Assembly: GCA_011390575.1 (NCBI GenBank)
Contig: JAABSE010000030.1
Location: 1-41,717, forward strand
Reading direction: 5' to 3'
Source of the DNA: Sphingobacteriia bacterium
GTDB lineage: Bacteria; Bacteroidota; Bacteroidia; Bacteroidales; UBA7960
Length of the DNA stretch: 41,717 nt
The notes under the pieces were generated by a model that was given only the letters and a program-made list of their open reading frames with translations, was not told the DNA's origin and ran no database searches. Position 1 is the stretch's first letter, and the number at the start of each line of letters is the position of its first letter. A program made the translations under genes and the position numbers. Of this stretch, positions 34,535 through 41,717 are shown in pieces.

Positions 34535-37156
34535 ATGAATTCTAAGCAAATACGACAAGCCTTTCTGGATTATTTTGAATCAAAAAGCCATTTTATAGAA
34601 TCATCTGCCCCGATGGTCGTAAAAAATGACCCAACCCTCATGTTTACCAATGCAGGGATGAATCAGTTTAAAGATATTTTTCTGGGTAATGTTCCGGCGA
34701 AACATCAACGCGTTGCCAATACGCAAAAATGCTTAAGGGTTTCAGGTAAGCACAACGATCTCGACGAAGTGGGCCATGACACGTACCATCACACCATGTT
34801 TGAGATGCTGGGCAACTGGAGCTTCGGCGACTATTTCAAGAAAGAAGCCGTTGAATGGGCCTGGGAACTGCTGACTGAGGTTCTGGGCATTCCAAAAGAG
34901 AACCTTTACGTAACGGTTTTTGGTGGAGATAAGGAAGATAGAATGGAGTCAGATGAGGAAGCCAAAGAATTCTGGAAACAATTTGTTCCGGAAGAAAGGA
35001 TTTTATACGGTTCGAAAAAAGACAACTTCTGGGAAATGGGCGACACGGGTCCTTGCGGACCTTGTTCGGAAGTTCACGTTGACATCCGCAACAAGGAAGA
35101 TAAAGCTGCGGTTTCGGGGCGCGATTTGGTGAATCAAGACCACCCCCAGGTAATTGAAATATGGAACCTTGTTTTTATCCAGTTCAACAGACTTTCCAAT
35201 GGTAGTTTGCAGCCCCTGAAGGCAAAACACGTTGATACGGGGATGGGCTTCGAGAGGCTTTGCATGGTATTGCAGGGCAAACAGTCCAACTATGACACCG
35301 ATGTTTTTCAACCCTACATTCAGAAACTTGCTGCATTAACCGGCAAAACTTATGGAAAAAACCAGGAAGATGATATCGCCATGCGGGTTATCAGCGACCA
35401 CATCAGAGCCGTGGCTTTTGCTATTGCCGATGGGGAGCTTCCGTCCAACAACAAAGCGGGCTATGTAATTCGTCGCATTTTGCGCAGAGCCGTTCGCTAC
35501 GGATACACATTCCTTGATTTCCGCGAACCCTTTATGCATGAACTGGTACCCGTAATGGTAGAAAACATGGGTCAATTCTTTCCGGAGCTGCCGGCACAGA
35601 AAGATCTCATCATGCGGGTAATTGCTGAGGAAGAAAGCACCTTCCTGAAAACACTGGCTACCGGTATCCAGAAATTCGAAAACTACATCAAAACCCATCC
35701 GGACCAGAAAACTGTTGATGGAAAATTTGCTTTTGAATTGTTTGACACCTATGGTTTTCCGGTTGATCTTACCCAGTTGATGGCCAGGGAAAAAGGCTAT
35801 GACGTTGACATGAAGGGCTTTGAAGAGGGAATGAAACTACAGAAAGAAAGAAGCCGGGCAGCTGCCGTTGTCGATACCGACGACTGGGTAGAACTCAGTT
35901 CAGGTTCCTCTGAGACTGTTTTCCTGGGTTATGAAAGCCTACAGGCAGAAGTGAAACCCCTGCGCTACAGAAAAGTAACCACCAAAGGAAAAACCCTTTA
36001 CCAGCTGGTATTGGATCAAACCCCTTTTTATGCTGAATCGGGCGGACAGGTAGGCGATCGCGGCACACTGGAAGCCGGCGAAGTAAAATTGCATATCCTG
36101 GACACCCAGAAAGAGAACAACCTTTCCATTCATATACTTGACAAAATACCGGCAAAATGGCCCGAAAAGCTCATTGCGACCGTAGATGAGCGCAAACGCC
36201 GCCTCACAGAAAATAATCACAGTGCCACCCACCTGCTGCATTCCGCCTTGAGAAAAGTGCTGGGAGACCATGTTCAACAAAAAGGATCACTGGTAGATGA
36301 AAAAAGACTCCGTTTTGACTTTTCGCATTTTGCCAAAGTAACCGATGAGGAAATCACCCAGATTGAAAATCTGGTCAATGAACGTATCAGAGCCAACATC
36401 CATCGTGAAGAGCACCGCGACATCAGCATGGAACAAGCAAAGGGTATGGGTGCCATGGCACTATTCGGAGAGAAATACGGTGATAAAGTACGGGTAATTG
36501 CTTTTGATGCCGATTATTCAGCAGAACTGTGCGGAGGAACCCATGTACATGCCACGGGCCAGATTGGTCTGTTTAAAATCACCTCCGAAGGGGCTATTGC
36601 TGCCGGAATCAGGCGAATAGAAGCCGTAACGGGCAAGCTTGCAGAAGATTTTGTAAATGACGAAATTGCTGTTCTGAATCAGATACGCGAAATGCTCAGA
36701 AACCCCAAAGATGCTACCAAAGCCATTGAACAGCTGCAACAGGAAAATGAGAAACTCAACAAACAAATTCAGGAGCTTCAGAAAGGACAAGCCATGAATA
36801 TGATTGGCGAGCTGAAAGAAAAGGTTCAGCAGTTGGATGGAATTAATTTCATTGCCGTAAAACTTGAGGTCGACTCTGCCATGGCCAAGGACATGGCTTT
36901 TGAGATGAAAAAGCAAATGGAAAATCTATTCCTGGTTCTGGGCCATCATGCAGAAGGCAAACCGGGCATCACGGTTATGATTTCCGACAATCTTGTAAAA
37001 GAAAAAAGTCTGCATGCCGGAAATATTGTGCGTGAGCTTGCCAAAGAAATCCAGGGTGGCGGTGGCGGTCAACCCCATTTTGCTACCGCCGGAGGGAAAA
37101 ATCCTGACGGATTGGACAAAGTCATTTCCAAAGCCGTAAACTTTATAAAAAAATAA
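34535..37156 (+). CDS. alaS: Alanyl-tRNA synthetase
   Basis: 873 residues, full length. The class II catalytic core opens with IRQAFLDYFESKSHFIESSAP (shortened: IRQAFLDYF at 5-13) and has PTLMFTNAGMNQFKDIF and the VDTGMGFERL motif. The editing domain has HSATHLLHSALR (about 561-572) and the zinc-associated CGGTHVHATG (666-675). The C-terminal region has a coiled coil (about 720-755) and a DHHA1-type domain with GGGGGQPHFATAGG. It charges tRNA-Ala and edits Ser/Gly mischarging; all editing ligands are present. It has its own promoter and terminator. Confidence 0.98.
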   Translation: MNSKQIRQAFLDYFESKSHFIESSAPMVVKNDPTLMFTNAGMNQFKDIFLGNVPAKHQRVANTQKCLRVSGKHNDLDEVGHDTYHHTMFEMLGNWSFGDYFKKEAVEWAWELLTEVLGIPKENLYVTVFGGDKEDRMESDEEAKEFWKQFVPEERILYGSKKDNFWEMGDTGPCGPCSEVHVDIRNKEDKAAVSGRDLVNQDHPQVIEIWNLVFIQFNRLSNGSLQPLKAKHVDTGMGFERLCMVLQGKQSNYDTDVFQPYIQKLAALTGKTYGKNQEDDIAMRVISDHIRAVAFAIADGELPSNNKAGYVIRRILRRAVRYGYTFLDFREPFMHELVPVMVENMGQFFPELPAQKDLIMRVIAEEESTFLKTLATGIQKFENYIKTHPDQKTVDGKFAFELFDTYGFPVDLTQLMAREKGYDVDMKGFEEGMKLQKERSRAAAVVDTDDWVELSSGSSETVFLGYESLQAEVKPLRYRKVTTKGKTLYQLVLDQTPFYAESGGQVGDRGTLEAGEVKLHILDTQKENNLSIHILDKIPAKWPEKLIATVDERKRRLTENNHSATHLLHSALRKVLGDHVQQKGSLVDEKRLRFDFSHFAKVTDEEITQIENLVNERIRANIHREEHRDISMEQAKGMGAMALFGEKYGDKVRVIAFDADYSAELCGGTHVHATGQIGLFKITSEGAIAAGIRRIEAVTGKLAEDFVNDEIAVLNQIREMLRNPKDATKAIEQLQQENEKLNKQIQELQKGQAMNMIGELKEKVQQLDGINFIAVKLEVDSAMAKDMAFEMKKQMENLFLVLGHHAEGKPGITVMISDNLVKEKSLHAGNIVRELAKEIQGGGGGQPHFATAGGKNPDGLDKVISKAVNFIKK

Positions 37157-37164
37157 GTATACTT

Positions 37165-37208
37165 GCAAAGACGCTCTTAACAATTGGTTAAAGCGTCTTT
37201 TGCTTTTT
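37165..37208 (+). terminator. Rho-independent terminator after alaS
   Basis: GCAAAGACGCT pairs with AGCGTCTTTTGC (one bulged T), with an inner TTAAC/GTTAA stem, followed by TTTTT. Confidence 0.85.
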
Positions 37209-37242
37209 ATCAACCCAATCAATACAAATCAAAACAAATACA

Positions 37243-39171
37243 ATGAGCGCTAAAAAATTACTTACTGAAATTCCCGCAGCACGCTGGGGGGTTTTGATTC
37301 TGGCGAGTTTTATCATGGCCACCAATTATTATTTTTATGATTTGCTGGCTCCAATTCAGGATTTGGTCCGTATCAATCTTGGTTTTTCAGCATCCGACTA
37401 CGGGCTGGTAATGTCGGCTTATGCTTTCCCCAACGTTTTCCTGGCCATGGCCATTATCGGTGGGATAATTCTCGACAGGATGGGAATTCGCATCACAGGA
37501 TTCTCTTTTATTTTCCTGATGGGAATTGGTGGAGCGTTGACCGCTTATGCAGCATCATCTACTTTCCTTTCCGGAGGGTTTGGATATAATTTTCTCAATT
37601 CATTTCTTACTGCTTATACCCCCCAGTTAAAACTGATGATTTTTGGGTTCTTTATTTTTGGGTTGGGAGCAGAAACAAGTATTGTCGTACTTTCCAAAGT
37701 AATTGTCAAGTGGTTTAAGGGCAAAGAAATTGCTCTTGCCCTGGGACTTAACCTGGCCATTGGCCGCCTGGGTGCCGCCCTTGCATTTACCCTTTCCCCG
37801 AGGCTGGTTCATCCCGAATGGACCACAGCCATCTATTTTGGTGTACTCCTCTTGTGGATCGGTTTGCTTGGTTTTATTATTTATATGCTGATCGACACCA
37901 AGGTTGACCGTCAGGTTACTATTGATGTAAAAGATCCTGAAGATGAGTTTAAACTCAGCGACCTCAAAGATCTGGTAACCAATCGCTCGGTAATATACAT
38001 CACCTTGTTATGTGTAACGTTTTACTCGGCCGTATTTCCATTCCTGAAATTTGCACCTGACCTGCTTATGAACAAGTACTCCATGGCCCGGCAAATGGCG
38101 GGTGATGTGACCTCTTACCTGTTTTACGGAACTATGGTTCTTACACCGCTTTTTGGCTGGTTTACGGATCATAAAGGCAGAAGTGCTTCAATTATGTACC
38201 TGGGTTCGGGGCTGCTGATTATTGCTCACCTAATGTTTGCCCTTACGCAAATAGAACCCCGCATACCCATTGTTTTGCTGGGAATCGCTTTCTCGCTGGT
38301 GCCAGCTGCCATGTGGCCTGCAGTGACCAAAATTGTACCCACCGCGAAACTGGGCACCGCGTATGGATTTATGTTTTCGGTGCAAAATATCGGACTGTTT
38401 GTATTCCCCTACCTCATCGGTTTTGTGGTAGACGCATCCAACCCCAATTACCGTGCAGCAGTTGACGCAGAGCAGTTTACTACCGTTCAGCAGGACAACA
38501 TGCAGTACCAGGGAAGCTATCTCGACAGAAAGGATCGCCCGGTGGCCAACAAGGAAATTCTGGTAAACACCGTGGTGTTTGATGATATTATCAGTGGAGA
38601 TATTGTATGGAACGAAAGTCATCAGGTTACCACTGACGAACAGGGACAGTTTGAGATTGAAATCGGAAAGGCTGAAACCATCCTTTCTGTCAACTTTTCC
38701 AAACTGGATGATTCTGTTGATTACAGGGCAGAACTTACGAAAACTCCTAAAAATGAAGATGAAGTGGTTGTTTACAACGACTCTTTTAACCGCGATGAAA
38801 ATGATGTTTTTGTTTCTCTGCTGCCTGAAGGGAATCAGGAGATGTATGAAAAAACCCATCGTGGCTTTATAAAACTTTATACTCCCGAAGGAGAACTTGT
38901 ATGGGAAGAATCCACCAATTTTTATGTTGACCCTGCAGGACAATTTGAAATTATCATGGGACAAGGTCGTGTAGCCTATGCCAACCCGGACTTCTTTGGA
39001 GTAACAAGCAGCAATTTCACTGCAGAAGTTATCAAACCCCTCGATTATACCAACCCAATGCTGGTGTTCTCTGTTCTTGGCTTTTTCGGATTGCTCTTTG
39101 CTTTCCTGCTAAAACGCGACGACAAAACGTCAGGATATGGACTTGAGCTACCCAACAAGGTGAAGGAATAA
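37243..39171 (+). CDS. MFS transporter with a large predicted periplasmic insert before TM12
   Basis: 642 residues, about 200 more than a typical MFS protein. The MFS body has motif A-like GIILDRMGIRITG (about 74-86) and its second-half counterpart WFTDHKGRSAS (306-316). TM11 ends near 396 and TM12 is 604-623. Between them, residues 398-603 are hydrophilic and beta-rich, and contain two similar modules: IVWNESHQVTTDEQGQFEIE (454-473) and LVWEESTNFYVDPAGQFEII (552-571). In standard MFS topology this loop is periplasmic. The modules resemble the ET-H-x-T-N-x-x-G-x-F beta-sandwich pattern found in exported Bacteroidota proteins. Substrate unknown; the MFSD1-like subgroup is a guess. Confidence 0.85.
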   Translation: MSAKKLLTEIPAARWGVLILASFIMATNYYFYDLLAPIQDLVRINLGFSASDYGLVMSAYAFPNVFLAMAIIGGIILDRMGIRITGFSFIFLMGIGGALTAYAASSTFLSGGFGYNFLNSFLTAYTPQLKLMIFGFFIFGLGAETSIVVLSKVIVKWFKGKEIALALGLNLAIGRLGAALAFTLSPRLVHPEWTTAIYFGVLLLWIGLLGFIIYMLIDTKVDRQVTIDVKDPEDEFKLSDLKDLVTNRSVIYITLLCVTFYSAVFPFLKFAPDLLMNKYSMARQMAGDVTSYLFYGTMVLTPLFGWFTDHKGRSASIMYLGSGLLIIAHLMFALTQIEPRIPIVLLGIAFSLVPAAMWPAVTKIVPTAKLGTAYGFMFSVQNIGLFVFPYLIGFVVDASNPNYRAAVDAEQFTTVQQDNMQYQGSYLDRKDRPVANKEILVNTVVFDDIISGDIVWNESHQVTTDEQGQFEIEIGKAETILSVNFSKLDDSVDYRAELTKTPKNEDEVVVYNDSFNRDENDVFVSLLPEGNQEMYEKTHRGFIKLYTPEGELVWEESTNFYVDPAGQFEIIMGQGRVAYANPDFFGVTSSNFTAEVIKPLDYTNPMLVFSVLGFFGLLFAFLLKRDDKTSGYGLELPNKVKE

Positions 39172-39498
39172 ACTTCATTTTCCGGATTCTTTATGGTGAA
39201 ATCCGGAAGTATCATCTTACTAAAAAACACCCCATCAAGGCCAATGCTGCAATGGGGTGTTTTTTATATCCCTATTTTCCTATGGCCTTTGCACAGCGAT
39301 GGCAAGAAACCGGATATTCACAAAACAGCATTCCCCATCGCAAACATTTTACCCCCTTGAATGTTAATTAAAAAAGCGAAAAACAAAGCAGGCATAATAA
39401 CAAACCAATCTCTTTCTTATATTATTCCTTAAAAGCATCAGCATAGCACTTATATTGGCGGCAAAAATTGTAATTTTGCCCATATCAACTTTTAACCT
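39172..39498. other. Gene-free stretch between the MFS gene and the menaquinone genes
   Basis: The first 95 bp hold two hairpins, the second being the terminator. TAATTTTG (39471-39478), 20 bp before the thioesterase ATG, matches the -7 consensus and probably drives the men genes; no good -33 is seen. I see nothing else between 39270 and 39450. Confidence 0.5.
39222..39267 (+). terminator. Rho-independent terminator after the MFS gene
   Basis: AACACCCCAT pairs with ATGGGGTGTT across a 16-nt loop, with A-run before and T-run after. A second perfect 8-bp hairpin (TCCGGATT/AATCCGGA, about 39180-39206) lies just upstream. Confidence 0.88.
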
Positions 39499-39906
39499 AT
39501 GACACTAATCAATGAACTGAATGACTTTTGCAAAAGCACTCTGGTCGAACATCTGGGGATAGAATTTACCGAAGCCGGGGAAGATTTTCTTAAAGCCCGT
39601 ATGCCGGTAGATAACCGAACCAAACAACCCATGGGCATATTGCATGGTGGTGCCAGTCTGGCATTAGCCGAAACTGTGGGAAGTGCAGCGTCCATTGCTA
39701 TTGTAGACAACCAAAAATATAATGTAGTAGGCATGCAGATGACTGCCAATCACGTAGGTCAGGCAACCCACGGCTGGGTGAATGCCACTGCTACACTGGT
39801 GCACAAAGGGACCAGAACACATGTGTGGGACATTCTTATTCTGAATGAAGAAGGCAAGAAAATATCGGTTTGCCGGTTAACCAATATGATCATAGAAAAA
39901 ACTTAA
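39499..39906 (+). CDS. Hotdog-fold thioesterase, probable DHNA-CoA thioesterase
   Basis: 135 residues of the PaaI/YdiI type. It has MPVDNRTKQPMGILHGG (shared by acyl-CoA thioesterases) followed by the catalytic-glutamate segment SLALAETVGSAAS, then VGMQMTANHVG and HVWDILILNEEGKKISVCRLT. Directly followed by menF (5 bp) and menD, it most likely hydrolyses 1,4-dihydroxy-2-naphthoyl-CoA in menaquinone synthesis, the reaction done by MenI/YdiI elsewhere. That assignment rests on context plus family. Confidence 0.85.
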   Translation: MTLINELNDFCKSTLVEHLGIEFTEAGEDFLKARMPVDNRTKQPMGILHGGASLALAETVGSAASIAIVDNQKYNVVGMQMTANHVGQATHGWVNATATLVHKGTRTHVWDILILNEEGKKISVCRLTNMIIEKT

Positions 39907-39911
39907 CCCGG

Positions 39912-41063
39912 ATGGAAACCTTTCCAACAAAAACGATAACCCTGGAAAAGCTGCACCGGCTGGCACTGGACAACGACATTGCCTTTGCTACCTATCGTTC
40001 GCCCGGCAAATCCGGCCCTGTCACCCTGCTGCAGTGGACCAGCAAACCTATGCGGGTTTTCGACATTAAACAGCTCAAAGGACAATCAGGATTTGTTTTT
40101 GCACCCTTTGACCATAACTCAGGCATTCCCATTCGGATTCTTCAACCGGACCTTATTGCTGAGGGGGATAATTTTTCAGAACCCCACAATGGGAACTCCC
40201 CACATGAGGTATCATCGCAAAGTTCGTTTCCAAACCTGTCACTGGCCTTCACCAACAATTATGTTGCTGACAAGGAAGAGTTTACAGAGCAGGTAAAAAA
40301 AATCAAAACAATTATTTCCGAACATACCATTTCCAAGCTGGTGCTTTCGCGCACCCAACGGGAAGAAAAACCTGAAAACTTCGATTCAGCAGCTTTTTTT
40401 GAATCTCTTGATAAAGCCTATCCGGAAGCTTTCGTTTTTGCAGTATATATTCCCGATGCCGGACTTTGGTTTGGAGCCACGCCTGAACCTCTTTTATTGA
40501 TACAGGATCAAAAGGTTACTACCGTTTCACTGGCAGGAACCCGAAAAAGGAGCGAGGAAAACGGCCAGCAAGCCTGGGGCGAAAAAGAACTCGACGAACA
40601 GCTCATTGTTACCCGGTATATTGAACAGCTTCTACAAAAAAGAAATATTAAAGACATTGAGAAAAAAGGCCCGTTCAGCTTTCCGGCCGGAAGTGTAGAG
40701 CACCTTAAAACGACTTTTACTTTCCCTGAAGAAGCACTGGGAGAACAAACGGCAGAATTTCTTGACGAATTACACCCTACCCCATCAGTATGCGGGTTGC
40801 CCAAGAGTGCTTCCATGGAGCTGATTGCCGGCATTGAAAAACACCGAAGGGAGTATTATTCAGGATTTCTTGGCCCCATGAATATGGGTGGAGAATGGAA
40901 TATTTATGTCAATCTACGTTCCATGAAGGCCGTAGGAAAAAAGCTGGAATATTACCTGGGAGCCGGGATCACCCGGGGATCTGAGCCTGAAAAGGAATGG
41001 GAAGAGACCCTGAACAAAATGAACACCCTGAAATCTGTTGTTGAATCCCTCAAAGAAAATTAA
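39912..41063 (+). CDS. menF: Isochorismate synthase
   Basis: 383 residues from the ATG at 39912 (METFPTKTITLEKL); the frame is open further upstream but would overlap the thioesterase gene. The chorismate-binding core shows KLVLSRTQ (about 156-163), LWFGATPEPLL, VSLAGTRKR (about 209-217), ELDEQLIVTRYI, LHPTPSVCGLPK (about 289-300), REYYSGFLGP and YYLGAGITRGSEPEKEWEET. It converts chorismate to isochorismate, the first committed step to menaquinone. It is followed 4 bp later by menD, so the order thioesterase-menF-menD forms an operon. Confidence 0.93.
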   Translation: METFPTKTITLEKLHRLALDNDIAFATYRSPGKSGPVTLLQWTSKPMRVFDIKQLKGQSGFVFAPFDHNSGIPIRILQPDLIAEGDNFSEPHNGNSPHEVSSQSSFPNLSLAFTNNYVADKEEFTEQVKKIKTIISEHTISKLVLSRTQREEKPENFDSAAFFESLDKAYPEAFVFAVYIPDAGLWFGATPEPLLLIQDQKVTTVSLAGTRKRSEENGQQAWGEKELDEQLIVTRYIEQLLQKRNIKDIEKKGPFSFPAGSVEHLKTTFTFPEEALGEQTAEFLDELHPTPSVCGLPKSASMELIAGIEKHRREYYSGFLGPMNMGGEWNIYVNLRSMKAVGKKLEYYLGAGITRGSEPEKEWEETLNKMNTLKSVVESLKEN

Positions 41064-41067
41064 ACCT

Positions 41068-41717
41068 ATGCCGTCTGCCAGAAGGGGAATAAGCGAGCTA
41101 CCCGGATTATGTCATGCCTTTGGTGTAAATTACGCCATTATCTCTCCGGGATCAAGGAATGCTCCCCTCACCATTGCCTTTACCGGTTTTGACGGAATAG
41201 AAAGTATCAGCATTACTGATGAACGATCAGCCGGGTATTATGCACTGGGACTGGCACAGCAACTGCAAAAACCGGTGGCTCTGATTTGCACATCTGGCAC
41301 CGCCATGATCAACTATGCTCCTGCCCTTGCTGAAGCGTACTATCTTAAAGTTCCCCTGGTGGCCATTACTGCCGATCGGCCTGCTGAGTGGATCGACCAG
41401 AATGATGGTCAAACCATCCGGCAAAAAGGGTTGTATGCCAATTTCATCAAAGAATCCCTGGAGGTTCCGGTGGAAACAGAAAAGGAAGAAGATTTGTGGC
41501 TTTTCAGAAGAAAAGTATCTGAAATTCTTACCACAGCAACAACCGGCCCATCAGGCCCCGTTCATGTCAATGTCCCTCTTAGGGAACCTTTATATGATCC
41601 CTTGCCGGAAGTTACCGCGTCTCAGGCAGCAATCAAATCGCTCCCGGTGCACACCATGCTTTCTGAGCAGGAGACCTCCTGTCTGAAACAACATTGGCAA
41701 TCCTCCGGAAAAATACT
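41068..41717 (+). CDS. menD: SEPHCHC synthase (MenD), 3' truncated by window edge
   Basis: The 216 visible codons form the N-terminal half-domain of a ThDP enzyme: IISPGSRNAPLTIAF near residues 24-38, DERSAGYYALGLAQQ, ICTSGTAMINYAPALAEAYY and VAITADRPAEWIDQNDGQTI, all typical of MenD. ThDP binding and the C-terminal domain lie beyond the window. MenD adds the succinyl semialdehyde unit from 2-oxoglutarate to isochorismate. The ATG at 41068 is four bases after the menF stop. Confidence 0.95.
   Translation, partial: MPSARRGISELPGLCHAFGVNYAIISPGSRNAPLTIAFTGFDGIESISITDERSAGYYALGLAQQLQKPVALICTSGTAMINYAPALAEAYYLKVPLVAITADRPAEWIDQNDGQTIRQKGLYANFIKESLEVPVETEKEEDLWLFRRKVSEILTTATTGPSGPVHVNVPLREPLYDPLPEVTASQAAIKSLPVHTMLSEQETSCLKQHWQSSGKI

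Noticed and set aside
38230-38964. 244-codon minus-strand frame opposite the MFS insert
   Set aside because: Shadow of the MFS gene; considered in case the insert was really an antisense gene, but the plus frame is continuous, has a terminal membrane segment and an internal repeat at protein level.

Overview
The window comes from a member of the Bacteroidota, probably a Bacteroidales/Marinilabiliales-like lineage. The evidence is a moderate GC content, promoters of the TAnnTTTG (-7) type with almost no Shine-Dalgarno sites, a DUF3078 outer-membrane protein, DUF4159, a bacterial PcrB/GGGP-type synthase, MenF/MenD menaquinone genes and typical Bacteroidota lipoproteins. It is mostly chromosomal housekeeping sequence. 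There is no phage, integron, CRISPR array, tRNA or rRNA that I can support. Both ends cut genes: dnaE on the left and menD on the right.

Layout. 1-2.3 kb: 3' part of a short DnaE polymerase. 2.3-3.5 kb: a REP-like locus, in which a Y1 (HUH) transposase of the RAYT type carries one in-frame stop and is flanked by four complete and one half copy of a ~94-nt element that can fold as a cloverleaf. 3.5-8 kb: a SAM methyltransferase, a TPR lipoprotein and, on the minus strand, a DUF3078 barrel protein. 8-15.6 kb (minus strand): S9 peptidase, secreted acidic-tailed protein, M48 lipoprotein protease, CLC channel with CBS domains, and rsmE followed by a DUF4159 protein. 16.4-20.8 kb: BASS-like transporter and a tricorn-type protease. 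20.8-23.8 kb: small membrane protein between two short direct repeats, nfo, and a PPTase/GGGP-synthase pair. 24-28.6 kb: ahcY, Rieske-like lipoprotein, a basic lipoprotein next to an acidic membrane protein, a strong promoter followed by three hairpin/T-tract modules, greA and a HIT protein. 28.6-34.3 kb: ruvC, a translationally coupled flippase-like/GT2 pair, MerR-like regulator, CapA-like protein and M23 peptidase. 34.5-41.7 kb: alaS, an MFS transporter with a large predicted periplasmic insert, and the menaquinone genes (hotdog thioesterase, menF, menD).

Functional themes are DNA repair and replication (dnaE, nfo, ruvC), envelope proteolysis (S9, tricorn, M48, M23), methyl-cycle metabolism (ahcY beside several SAM enzymes), menaquinone synthesis, and envelope lipid or glycan work. 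The most unusual items are the cloverleaf repeat/RAYT locus, the promoter plus serial-hairpin region before greA, and the MFS transporter with duplicated beta-rich modules inserted between its last two membrane segments.
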